Below, piece by piece: positions 1 to 7,119 of a DNA stretch of 14,487 bases. Source of the stretch: Candidatus Peribacteraceae bacterium (lineage in GTDB: Bacteria; Patescibacteriota; Gracilibacteria; Peribacterales; Peribacteraceae); assembly GCA_028717505.1 (NCBI GenBank), contig JAQUNQ010000019.1:1-14487 (forward strand), written 5' to 3'. Positions within the stretch are counted from its first letter, which is position 1; each line of letters opens with the position of its first letter. The position numbers and the translations under genes are program-made. A model generated the notes under the pieces. It saw nothing but the letters and a program-made list of their open reading frames with translations. It ran no database searches and had not been told where the DNA came from.

Positions 1-148
1 GGAGCGTGGCGCCCGGCACCCCCCTCGAGAAAGAGAGCGCCCCCTGGAGCGGGGGGGTGGCGCTTTCCATCTGCAGGACGACGTTCGCAATCAGGACTGT
101 CAGCACAGCACTGATCGCAAGCTCGACGACAGATGCCCGGAGGAACAT
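1..148 (-). CDS. N-terminal fragment of a membrane-anchored protein (runs off the left edge)
   Basis: The minus strand opens with ATG at 148 and stays open for 49 codons to the window edge. In-frame stops lie seven codons upstream, so this ATG is the only reasonable start. The product begins MFLRASVVELAISAV and has one hydrophobic segment at about residues 6-26 with an arginine just before it, followed by a polar stretch rich in Ser, Pro and Gly. That pattern suggests a signal anchor or uncleaved signal peptide with the rest of the protein outside the cell. The Glu at the start of the hydrophobic segment recalls type IV pilins, but the processing site does not fit (Arg/Ala instead of Gly, no aromatic residue), so I do not call it a pilin. 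No good Shine-Dalgarno site is visible. It is divergent from the gene at 271. Family not recognised. Confidence 0.55.
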   Translation of the reverse strand, partial: MFLRASVVELAISAVLTVLIANVVLQMESATPPLQGALSFSRGVPGATL

Positions 149-201
149 ATACTTAGCGAGACTCTATCAAGAGGGGGAGGTCTCATACAAGTCAATCTTC
201 G

Positions 202-234
202 GTGTCCGGCTGGAGAGAGGGGCATCCCGGACAC
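202..234. promoter_or_regulatory. Inverted repeat in the leader of the 271 gene
   Basis: GTGTCCGG (202-209) and CCGGACAC (227-234) are perfectly complementary around a 17-base loop. The hairpin lies between the divergent genes starting at 148 (-) and 271 (+), about 36 bases before the 271 ATG. No T-run follows on either strand, so it is not a classical terminator. It could be an operator or an mRNA leader hairpin; nothing decides between these. Confidence 0.3.
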
Positions 235-270
235 AGACCGATCACGATGCAAGTGCTACACTGGAGATGA

Positions 271-1190
271 ATGCTGCTCACCCCGCTTCTCGTTGCCTCG
301 CTCCTCTCGCCGCAGTTTGCGTTGATGCCGGCCGCGGCCGGTACCTCTCCTTCCGGACAGGGAACGCTCACGGCGGTGGTTCAGACACTCCAGAGCGGTT
401 CTGTCCCGCCGGGGGCACAGCGCGTCCCGATGCTTCTCCTCACGCTCTCGGCTTCCTGCGGGGAGGAGATTCCCGTCACGGGACTCACCCTCCGGCACCG
501 CGGCATGGGGGAGACTTCCGATCTTGAGGCTGTGTATGTCATGCGCGGAGGACAACGGCTGACGCGCGGGAGGACCTTCTCCTCCCGGGACGGGCGTCTG
601 CGGATCGACCTGCGGGATTTTTCCGTTCCCGCGTGCGGGACATCGCAGCTCACGGTGCTCGCGGATTTTGCGTCCTCCGCCGCCCCCGCCGGAGAGCACC
701 GGATGGTCATCGAGCGCGCGCGGAGGACATCGATGCGGGGGGGAGAGCGGTTGAGCTTCGGCTCGTGACTACTGATGGGACGAGGCGGACGGCCGGGGAG
801 GCGGTGGGATCGGTCACGGTGGGCGATCTCCCGCTCACGGGATCCGTGACGTACGGCGCCGGGCGCATCGTGGCGCGCTTCACGCTCACGGCCGAGGGGA
901 CGCGCAACCAGCGCGTCGAGGCAATGACGCTCACCAATCGCGGCTCCGCGCGGAATGCGGATCTGCAGAATCTCTCGCTGGAGAACGGGCGCGGCCGGCG
1001 GGTGACCCCCGTCATGAGCCGCCTCGACGGCGAGCATATATGCTTCCTCTTCGATCCGCCGCTCGTCCTCACGCCCCATCAGACGCAGGTCCTGCAGGTG
1101 CGCGCCGATGTCCGCGCGAGCCGGCGGCGCACGATCAAGTTCCTCCTTGAGGAGGCGAGTGATCTCCTCGTCGAGGAGGTGCGGAACTGA
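271..1190 (+). pseudogene. Exported two-repeat beta-domain protein, interrupted by a frameshift
   Basis: The first frame (271-768) starts at ATG 271 behind GGAG (263-266). It opens with a hydrophobic signal-like segment ending near AAAG (about residue 24), then a beta-rich domain. The second frame ends at 1190 and contains a second copy of that domain. The copies align: GAQRVPMLLLTL with GAGRIVARFTLT, LTLRHRG with MTLTNRG, and EHRMVIERA with IKFLLEEA. The reading moves from one frame to the other between 712 and 743. If it moves in the GC repeat at 714-722, the first copy continues as AEDIDAGG, matching ASDLLVEE in the second; a lost G in the seven-G run at 737-743 is the alternative. The restored protein would be about 305 residues. 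The domain resembles repeated surface domains I associate with CPR proteins but cannot name. The break may be a real mutation, a read error or recoding. Confidence 0.6.
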
Positions 1191-1220
1191 GAGGTGCGCT
1201 TGCGCTCATCGTCGCATCGT

Positions 1221-1243
1221 GTCCGTAGGGAATTGTCACGGAC
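1221..1243. promoter_or_regulatory. Short inverted repeat upstream of the lipoprotein gene
   Basis: GTCCGT (1221-1226) and ACGGAC (1238-1243) can pair around an 11-base loop. The hairpin sits between the stop at 1190 and the lipoprotein start at 1284, just before a GGAGG at 1244-1248. It shares a GTCCG/CGGAC core with the hairpin at 202-234. The stem is short and may be chance. Confidence 0.2.
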
Positions 1244-1283
1244 GGAGGAAATGTGCACACTGGATCCGCATTTCCCCTCGACC

Positions 1284-2237
1284 ATGCGACGACTCCTGCC
1301 TCTTGGGTTTCTCCTGTCTCTTCTTGTTTCCTGCGGCCCGCTGACTCAGGGGTTGCAGCCCGAGGAGGTCCTGCGCAACGCGGCGCAGAAGAGCAGCGAG
1401 CTCCTCTCCGCGCACTTCACGGTGGATGCGGAGTACGCGGTCACTTCCTCCACGATGCCGACGACGGGGACCGCGAAGCTCACGGGAGCCCTGCAGGATG
1501 GGGGGGAGCAGGTCTCGTTCACGCTGGATGCCGCGGCGCAGATGGCGCCGGAGGGAGGGGAATCCTTCACAATTACCGCGACGTCGGACGTGTTTTTGGT
1601 GGGGAAGGAGGAGGTGTACTTCCGCCTCTCGGCGCTCTCGGTCGATCCGGCATCGGATCTCTTCAAGGAAGATCTCCTGCAGTACCTCCTCAATAAGTGG
1701 TGGTTCCTCCCGTCGAGCGCGGCGCAGGAAAAAGCTCCCGCCGCGGATATCACACCGCCCCCCAGCCTCATCCGCGCACAGTCGCAGGTGGTGCAGGTGA
1801 CGAAGGATCTCGGGATGACGGAGATCAATGGACGGGAGGCCTATCACTATGCGGTCACAGTGGATGCTGCCAAACTCCTTGCATATCTCGAGCAGGTGGC
1901 GGTGGAGCAACAACAGCCCTTCGACCGCACCGCCACGGAGCAGTCCCTGAGCACGCTGCAGGCGGATGGAGAGCTCTGGATCGATGCGGAAACCTTCTTC
2001 GTCCAGAAGATCATCTGGAACATCAAGTCCTTTGCCCTCGGGGAGGATCTCACCCTCAATGGAACCTTCACCGCGAGCCTCACGGATCACAACGCTGTAC
2101 CGCCGCTCACACTGCCACAGGATGCCAAGCTCCTCACTCCTCTGAATCTCTTCGGATCGCAAGCCGGCTCCTCGGGCCTCGGGGAGTTGCAGAAGCTCAT
2201 GGAAGAGCAGCCGGCCGCTCCTGCTTCTGCGCAGTAA
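1284..2237 (+). CDS. Lipoprotein, possibly LolA/LppX-like fold
   Basis: The 317-residue product begins MRRLLPLGFLLSLLVSC, a textbook lipoprotein signal: two arginines, a hydrophobic core and an L-V-S-C lipobox with the lipidated Cys at 17. The mature part has alternating beta strands and repeated Asp/Thr-rich turns. Phrases such as VTKDLGMTEINGREAYHY and ADGELWIDAETFFVQKI recall the LolA/LppX/DUF6612 type of half-barrel lipoproteins; this assignment comes from pattern memory only. Start choice: ATG 1284 gives the clean signal peptide, although an in-frame ATG at 1251 directly after GGAGGAA would add 11 residues and keep the lipobox. The PKD gene begins 9 bases after its stop, so the two are probably co-transcribed. 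Lgt at 6343 would supply the lipid modification. Likely held on the outer face of the cytoplasmic membrane. Confidence 0.75.
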   Translation: MRRLLPLGFLLSLLVSCGPLTQGLQPEEVLRNAAQKSSELLSAHFTVDAEYAVTSSTMPTTGTAKLTGALQDGGEQVSFTLDAAAQMAPEGGESFTITATSDVFLVGKEEVYFRLSALSVDPASDLFKEDLLQYLLNKWWFLPSSAAQEKAPAADITPPPSLIRAQSQVVQVTKDLGMTEINGREAYHYAVTVDAAKLLAYLEQVAVEQQQPFDRTATEQSLSTLQADGELWIDAETFFVQKIIWNIKSFALGEDLTLNGTFTASLTDHNAVPPLTLPQDAKLLTPLNLFGSQAGSSGLGELQKLMEEQPAAPASAQ

Positions 2238-2246
2238 GCAACACGC

Positions 2247-4280
2247 ATGCCCGAACCCTCACCGCCACTCGTCGATGGGATCGCCCCCCCTCCTCCGGAG
2301 GAGGAGCGTCCGGCGCCCGATCCCGCTCCGCAGCCGCCCGTGTCCATCGCGGCCCGTCGGCGCATGCGCGTCCTCCTGCTCCTGCTCCTCGGGATACCGT
2401 ACCTCCTCTATGTCCTCTGGTCATTCTTCCTTCTCTCCGTCCTGCCCGATGCCACGGGAAAATTCAATGTGTTCCTGCAGCCGGGGATTCTCGTTGCCGC
2501 GGTTGTGGCGGTCGTGCTCCTCGGGATCGGGGTGCTGGGGTACATGCGTCTGAGTGCGGTGGAGGGCATCTCCCTCTTCCGCAGGAGGATCGGCATGGTC
2601 CGTCTCGCGGTACTCGTCTTCCCGGCTTTGATCCTGAGCGCCGTCGTGCCCTTCTTCATCACGCGCGAACCGCCCCTCACGATCGCGATCACATCGCCTG
2701 CGAGCCAGGAGGATTTGGTGGCGCCGGTGCCCGTGACGTTCAGCCTGAGCGGCGCGGTGGCCATCCTCAACCGCAAAGGGTTCGTGCCTGAGAAGTACAT
2801 CTGGGATTTCGAGGGGGACGGGCAGATGAACGAGCAGACCATCGATCCCACCGTCACAGCGCAGTATGACAAACAGGGCTCGTACACTGTCGCGGTGACG
2901 ATCTATCTCAAGGGGGGATCGGTGCGCAGGGTCACGCTCCGTCTCGTCATCCCCGATGCCGTGTTCTCCGTGACGCCGTGGCCGCCCATCCTCGATGAGC
3001 CGGTGCGCTTCAGTGTGGAGCAGATCGTCGAGAAGAAGGAGGATGTGGAGAATGTGCAGTGGGACTTCGATGAGAATGACGAGCCGGAGGTGACGACGAC
3101 GGATCTCTCCGTCGCGCACACGTTCTACGCGGAGGGTCCGGTGAAGGTGAAGGCCATCCTCAAGATGAAGAATGGTGCCATCCGGACGATCGAGCGGACC
3201 ATCGAAGTCTCCAAGGCTCCGCCTCTCCCCTTCGACGTGAAGGTCATCACGCAGCCGGAGATCCTCGTGAGTCCCGCGCCCTTCGGCGTCCTGTTCCGCG
3301 CGGAGACGCAGGAGAAGGTGCGGATCATCCTGTGGAATTACGGGGACGGATCGGAGGCGCGCGGCGAGCGGGTCGGCCACACCTTCGAGCGGCAGGGCAT
3401 CTACCCCGTCACCGCGGAGATTCGCACGGAGGACGGGAAAGTGGCGAAGATCGTCAAGGTGGTGCGCATCGTGCAGAAGCTCGATCTCCCCGATCTCTCC
3501 TTCATGGGCACACCGGAAGTGAAGTCCGGGAAGATCTCGGGCGAGGTGCCGGTGACGGTCAATCTCAAGCCCCGCACGAATATGCCGCTCATTGATTTCC
3601 AGTGGGAGGCTCCCGATGCGACGAGCGTGGGATCCACGAAGAACGAGGTACAGGCGGTGTATCGCCGTGAGGGGAGTTACACGCTCACCCTCCTCGCGCA
3701 GGGGCCGGATTCCAAAGCGCTCCGCGTCCCCATTTCCGTCGAGGTGCTGCCCCTCTCGAACCTCGTGACGATCCTCATGAATCCCGAGGGGGGTGTGGCG
3801 CCGGTGAAGGTGCGCTTCGACGCATCCGAGACCTCCATTCCCGGCGAGGAGATCACGGGATTTGAGTGGGTGTTCAGTGATGAGAAGGAGACGGGACCGC
3901 TGCAGAGGGGCGCGCAGGTGGAGCACACCTTCAAGCAGCCGGGGACCTTCGAGGTGGGGGCCAAGGTCTTCACGACGAGCGGCAAGACGTTCGAGTCCAA
4001 GAAGACCATCGTCATCCGCGAGCCGATCATGGATGCGTGCATCTCCGCGAGCCGCACGGAGGGGAAGGTGCCGCTTGGCGTGCTCTTCTCGAGCGACTGT
4101 TCTACCATGACCGCTGGAGCTACGTTCGTGTGGGACTTCGGCGACGGGTGGACGAGTGACCAGAAGAACCCCACACATGACTTCCAGAAGGCCGGCACGT
4201 ATACTGTCACCCTCACCCTGCGCGCGGGGAACAGCGTCTCCACTTCTGACCCCCTGAGCATTACCGTCAAGCAACCATGA
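2247..4280 (+). CDS. Membrane protein with three TM segments and six PKD domains
   Basis: The 677-residue protein has a Pro/Glu-rich N-terminus (1-38), three hydrophobic segments (about 41-66, 78-100 and 118-137), then six PKD-type beta-sandwich domains to the end. The PKD cores are YIWDFEGDG (184), VQWDFDEND (270), ILWNYGDG (361), FQWEAPDA (451), FEWVFSDE (539) and FVWDFGDG (627), each followed by a strand of the YTVTLTL type. Domains 1, 3 and 6 are closest to the W-D-F-G-D-G consensus; 4 and 5 are degenerate. Two Cys (598 and 618) occur only in the last domain and could form a disulfide. With three TM segments and a cytoplasmic N-terminus, the domains would project outward as a rigid stalk of about six modules. 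PKD domains usually mediate protein-protein or carbohydrate contacts. No enzymatic domain is visible. It sits in an operon with the lipoprotein and the peptide at 4277. Confidence 0.85.
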   Translation: MPEPSPPLVDGIAPPPPEEERPAPDPAPQPPVSIAARRRMRVLLLLLLGIPYLLYVLWSFFLLSVLPDATGKFNVFLQPGILVAAVVAVVLLGIGVLGYMRLSAVEGISLFRRRIGMVRLAVLVFPALILSAVVPFFITREPPLTIAITSPASQEDLVAPVPVTFSLSGAVAILNRKGFVPEKYIWDFEGDGQMNEQTIDPTVTAQYDKQGSYTVAVTIYLKGGSVRRVTLRLVIPDAVFSVTPWPPILDEPVRFSVEQIVEKKEDVENVQWDFDENDEPEVTTTDLSVAHTFYAEGPVKVKAILKMKNGAIRTIERTIEVSKAPPLPFDVKVITQPEILVSPAPFGVLFRAETQEKVRIILWNYGDGSEARGERVGHTFERQGIYPVTAEIRTEDGKVAKIVKVVRIVQKLDLPDLSFMGTPEVKSGKISGEVPVTVNLKPRTNMPLIDFQWEAPDATSVGSTKNEVQAVYRREGSYTLTLLAQGPDSKALRVPISVEVLPLSNLVTILMNPEGGVAPVKVRFDASETSIPGEEITGFEWVFSDEKETGPLQRGAQVEHTFKQPGTFEVGAKVFTTSGKTFESKKTIVIREPIMDACISASRTEGKVPLGVLFSSDCSTMTAGATFVWDFGDGWTSDQKNPTHDFQKAGTYTVTLTLRAGNSVSTSDPLSITVKQP

Positions 4281-4369
4281 AGAAGAAGCACGCCATCCGC
4301 ATCCTTGCAATCATCGGGGCCTTGGGTATCGCACTTACGGCCGTCCTCCCGATGCTCGGGTCCTTCTAG
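4277..4369 (+). CDS. 30-residue hydrophobic membrane peptide, coupled to the PKD gene
   Basis: An ATG at 4277 overlaps the TGA of the PKD gene (ATGA), the classic layout for translational coupling. The frame runs 30 codons to TAG at 4367-4369. The product starts MKKKHAIRILAIIGALG and ends AVLPMLGSF: a basic N-terminus (three Lys, His, Arg) followed by about 20 hydrophobic residues, which predicts one TM helix with the N-terminus inside. It is too short for most gene finders. It could be an accessory subunit of the PKD membrane protein or a leftover fragment. The exact stop/start overlap and the clean membrane-peptide composition argue that it is translated. Function unknown. Confidence 0.55.
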   Translation: MKKKHAIRILAIIGALGIALTAVLPMLGSF

Positions 4370-4374
4370 CGTTT

Positions 4375-4393
4375 CCCCGCTCTTCACGCGGGG
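4375..4393. terminator. Possible hairpin between convergent genes
   Basis: CCCCGC (4375-4380) pairs with GCGGGG (4388-4393) around a 7-base loop. It lies where the plus-strand run ending at 4369 meets the minus-strand tsaD gene ending at 4384, and it overlaps the last tsaD codons. No T-run follows on either strand, so it may be a weak or factor-dependent terminator only. Confidence 0.3.
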
Positions 4394-5415
4394 GAGAGCG
4401 CCGCGGAGGAGGGGAGGGAGGCGGCGGTCGTGAAGGGTAAGCCGGGTTTTTCCTGTTGTTCCCTGGAGGCGAAGAAAGCGGCCGCGGCGATCATGGCGGC
4501 ATTGTCCGTGCAGAACTCGAGGCGGAGAGGAGTGCGGAGTGTGCGCCCGTCGCAGACATCCTGCACGAGGGAGCGGAGATGCTGGTTGGCGGAGACACCA
4601 CCGACGAGGTGCACCTCCTGCGCATCCGGACAGCGTGCCAGTGCCTGCGTGATGCGCTGGATGAGGTGCCGGCAGAGGGCATGCTGGTACGAGGCCGCGA
4701 GATCGGCCTTGCGCTCCGGTGCCGCGCCATCCGTGCCGAGATCACGGAGCGTGTACTTGAGCGCAGTCTTCAAACCCGAAAAGCTGAAGTCGAGTGTGGA
4801 GTCCCCTGCGAGGGGCAGGGGGAAGGGGAAGGCGTGCGGGTCGCCCTGCTCCGCGGCGCGCGCGAGGGAGGGGCCCCCCGGATAGGGGAGGCCGAGGAGA
4901 CTGGCGCCCTTGTCGAAGGCTTCCCCCGCCGCGTCGTCGCGCGTGGAGCCCAAGATCTCTCCGTGCAGATGATCCGTCCTGTACCAGAGCTCCGTGTGTC
5001 CTCCGGAAGCGGAGAGCGTGAGGAGGGGGAAGCGCGGCGTCTCTGTGCAGGAGAGCCACGGGGAACTCAAGTGTCCGAGCGTGTGGTGGATGCCGAGGAG
5101 GGGCTTCTTCCAGAGGGAGGCGAGCATCCGCGCAGTGGTCGTTCCCACAAGGAGGGACCCGAGGAGGCCCGGGCCGCGCGTCACGGCGAGGAGGTCGATG
5201 TCCTTTTCCGTGATGCCTGCCTGCGAAAACACCTGGTCGAGGACGGGATGGATGCAGGTTACCTGCATGCGTGCCGCTTCCTCCGGGATAACGCCGCCCG
5301 CGCGGGCGAAGACTTCCCGCGAGCTCGCGATCACGGACCCGAGGACATGCGTGCCCTCCTCCACGATCGCCGCCGCTGTTTCGTCGCACGATGTTTCGAG
5401 GGCGAGGATGCGCAT
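4384..5415 (-). CDS. tsaD: tRNA N6-adenosine threonylcarbamoyltransferase TsaD
   Basis: This 343-residue Kae1/TsaD/Gcp-family protein transfers the threonylcarbamoyl group from threonylcarbamoyl-AMP to A37 of tRNAs that read ANN codons, in the cytoplasm with TsaB and TsaE. Motifs seen: MRILALETSCDET at the N-terminus, the metal ligands H111 and H115 in IHHTLGH, LSASGGHTEL (134-143), EAFDKGASLLGLPYPGGP (165-182), DFSFSGLKTAL (209-219), GGVSANQHLR (272-281) and CTDNAAM with the metal-binding Asp304. The start at 5415 gives the canonical N-terminus; an upstream in-frame ATG at 5463 would add 16 unrelated residues. The segment that usually reads PE-x-ASRxH is PEEAARMQ here, losing a commonly present His. 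The last 25 residues are an Ala/Ser/Pro-rich tail. It is divergent from the sortase gene. Neither tsaB nor tsaE is in the window. Confidence 0.97.
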   Translation of the reverse strand: MRILALETSCDETAAAIVEEGTHVLGSVIASSREVFARAGGVIPEEAARMQVTCIHPVLDQVFSQAGITEKDIDLLAVTRGPGLLGSLLVGTTTARMLASLWKKPLLGIHHTLGHLSSPWLSCTETPRFPLLTLSASGGHTELWYRTDHLHGEILGSTRDDAAGEAFDKGASLLGLPYPGGPSLARAAEQGDPHAFPFPLPLAGDSTLDFSFSGLKTALKYTLRDLGTDGAAPERKADLAASYQHALCRHLIQRITQALARCPDAQEVHLVGGVSANQHLRSLVQDVCDGRTLRTPLRLEFCTDNAAMIAAAAFFASREQQEKPGLPFTTAASLPSSAALSPA

Positions 5416-5483
5416 GGAATCCGAAGCAATGCGGGGTGACTGTACACGCTCCTGTAGGGCCAATACACCGCAAATCGCGACAT

Positions 5484-5517
5484 TTGATATATATTACAAA
5501 ATATTTTATAATATCAA
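5484..5517 (+). promoter_or_regulatory. Near-consensus sigma-70-type promoter of the sortase gene, inside a palindrome
   Basis: TTGATA (5484-5489) and TATAAT (5507-5512) are separated by exactly 17 bases. Transcription would begin near 5519-5521, but the ATG is at 5524, so the mRNA would have a leader of only about 3-5 bases. The site also forms an inverted repeat: TTGATAT (5484-5490) and ATATCAA (5511-5517). The -35 element lies in one arm and the -10 element runs into the other, so the palindrome could be an operator. A weaker minus-strand promoter for tsaD (TTGATA at 5517-5512, TATATA 18 bases on) would use the same DNA. This AT-rich island stands out in GC-rich surroundings. Confidence 0.75.
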
Positions 5518-5523
5518 TTGAAC

Positions 5524-6300
5524 ATGAAAAAGAAACAACAGGTTCTCGCCGCGTATTTCCTCGCGACTTACATGCTCGCGATCTCGTTCATCCTGTGGAC
5601 GACCGTCCTCGCGGAGCAGGTGGGAGAGGAGGAAAGGACCGGGGGTCCCGTGGTTTCCTTCGATGCATGGGGGGATCTCCCGGGAGAGAGCGGTGGAACG
5701 GAGCATCCGGCAGCTCCCGCAGAAGCAGCTCCATCAGAACCCCCGGTAGCAGACGCATCTTCAGCGAAGAGCTCTTCCTCTGCCGGAGAAAGTGCGCAAG
5801 GCGGGACGCCGCGGAGCGAACTGCAGGAGTGGGAGATTGCCGAGCATGCGACGCTCTCCATCCCCGCCATTCACGTGCGCGTTCCGGTGCTCCTCCCCTC
5901 GCTCACGTACTGGGGGCGGCAGGAGTGGGATCTCCTGGAGAAGCAGATGCAGGTGGGGCTCCGGTACGGTGTCGTGGAGTATCCGCACTCCGTAACCCCC
6001 GGGAGGCGCGGGACCGTCTTCATCGCCGGACACAGCAGTCCTCCCTCGCCGCGTGCGGAGGCGAGTGCCTATGGACACGTCTTCGCCCAATTGCCGCAAC
6101 TGGAGAAAGGGGATGCCATCACGCTGAGTGCTGGCGGCACAACCTTCACCTTCGAAGTGATCGACACGCAGGTCGTTCCCGCCGGCGAGACCTCCATCCT
6201 CCTGCAGGAGCAGGAGAGGAGTCTCCTCAAGATCATCACGTGCTACCCCGTCGGAACGACGAAGGACCGGCTCGTCGTGGTGGCGGAACTTCAAAAATAA
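5524..6300 (+). CDS. Sortase-family transpeptidase
   Basis: The 258-residue protein has a short basic N-terminus (MKKKQQ), one TM helix (about 7-30), a low-complexity Ala/Ser/Glu/Pro linker (about 33-105) and a C-terminal sortase domain (about 108-258). The catalytic residues are visible: His170 in FIAGHSS, Cys240 in IITCYPVGT and Arg249 in TKDRLVV. Sortases cleave a sorting motif in exported proteins and join them covalently to the cell surface or to one another. The N-terminal anchor places the catalytic domain outside. The domain is of the short class D/E type, but I cannot fix the class. ATG 5524 is preferred over TTG 5518 because the promoter's predicted transcription start falls at 5519-5521, which excludes the TTG. 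No protein in the window shows a clear LPXTG-type signal, so its substrates are probably elsewhere. lgt follows after 42 bases. Confidence 0.92.
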   Translation: MKKKQQVLAAYFLATYMLAISFILWTTVLAEQVGEEERTGGPVVSFDAWGDLPGESGGTEHPAAPAEAAPSEPPVADASSAKSSSSAGESAQGGTPRSELQEWEIAEHATLSIPAIHVRVPVLLPSLTYWGRQEWDLLEKQMQVGLRYGVVEYPHSVTPGRRGTVFIAGHSSPPSPRAEASAYGHVFAQLPQLEKGDAITLSAGGTTFTFEVIDTQVVPAGETSILLQEQERSLLKIITCYPVGTTKDRLVVVAELQK

Positions 6301-6342
6301 GGTGGTGCTCAGCGGGAGGGGCGGAAGGGGTATACTTTTCCC

Positions 6343-7119
6343 GTGTTCGCGCTCTTCCCCTCCCGCACAGTCGCCCTCACACTCTTCGGGTGGGATGTGC
6401 GGTGGTACGGGATTCTCTACGTCGCTGCCTTCCTCCTCGCCTTCGTCCTCCTCCCGCGCCTGCAGAAGTGGCGCGGTCTTACGCTTTCGAGCGATGAGTG
6501 GTCAGGCGTGCTCTCCGCGGGAATTATCGGCGTGCTCCTCGGTGGCCGTCTCGGGTATGTCCTCCTCTACGACCCCATTTTCTTCTGGCAGCATCCGCTT
6601 GAGGTCTTCGCCGTCTGGCACGGAGGCATGTCCTCGCACGGCGGTTTCCTCGGCGTGGCGATTGCCCTCCTCCTTGTGGCGCGGCGGAAGGGCATCCCGC
6701 TCCTCCACCTCGTCGACCTCTGCATCGTCCCCGCTGCGATCGGCCTCGCGCTCGGGCGCCTGGGGAACTTCATCAATCAGGAGCTCTATGGGACGGTGAC
6801 GACGCTCCCCTGGGGCATGGAATTCCCCGGCGCACAGGGGCTGCGCCATCCCGTGCAACTCTATGCGATTGCGAAGGATCTCCTCCTTGCGCTCGTGTGC
6901 TTCCTCCACCTCCGGAGATCCGTGCAGCGTCCCGGAAGCACGACGGCGCTCTTCCTGATGCTCTACAGCATTCTCCGCTTCCTCCTCGAGGAGCTGCGGG
7001 AGCAGGACATCCCTCTCGTATCCGTCAGTGGTTTTCTCTTCACGCGTGCGCAATTCTTCACGGTGCCACTCTTCCTCGCCGGCGTTCTGCTCTGGTGGTG
7101 GTCGCGGCGGCGGGTGTGA
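6343..7119 (+). CDS. lgt: Prolipoprotein diacylglyceryl transferase Lgt
   Basis: This 258-residue polytopic membrane enzyme moves a diacylglyceryl group from phosphatidylglycerol to the lipobox Cys of prolipoproteins, the first step of lipoprotein maturation. Family motifs: WYGILYVAAFL (21-31), the WHGGMSSHGG motif with His93 and His99 (92-101), the Lgt signature GRLGNFINQELYG (138-150) and RHPVQLYA (168-175), where the usual motif is HPSQLYE. About seven hydrophobic segments are visible, ending in a tryptophan-rich, arginine-rich tail. The start is GTG at 6343; the next Met is residue 96, so no ATG fits. A TATACT at 6331-6336 ends six bases before the GTG, which would suit a leaderless transcript, but no -35 match is seen. 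A purine-rich GGAAGGGG at 6323-6330 is a poor alternative ribosome site. The 3' end overlaps rnhB by 62 bases. A likely substrate is the lipoprotein at 1284. Confidence 0.96.
   Translation: MFALFPSRTVALTLFGWDVRWYGILYVAAFLLAFVLLPRLQKWRGLTLSSDEWSGVLSAGIIGVLLGGRLGYVLLYDPIFFWQHPLEVFAVWHGGMSSHGGFLGVAIALLLVARRKGIPLLHLVDLCIVPAAIGLALGRLGNFINQELYGTVTTLPWGMEFPGAQGLRHPVQLYAIAKDLLLALVCFLHLRRSVQRPGSTTALFLMLYSILRFLLEELREQDIPLVSVSGFLFTRAQFFTVPLFLAGVLLWWWSRRRV

Noticed and set aside
6..527. 173-codon plus-strand frame at the left edge
   Set aside because: It overlaps the signal peptide and first domain of the 271 gene in another frame and has no protein-like pattern.
2421..4310. 629-codon open frame on the minus strand opposite the PKD gene
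   Set aside because: Its His/Arg/Leu-rich sequence mirrors the GC-rich coding strand, and the plus strand encodes clear PKD domains.
4384..4393. Strong terminator for the PKD operon
   Set aside because: The 4375-4393 hairpin lacks a T-run and overlaps tsaD codons, so it is kept only as a weak candidate.
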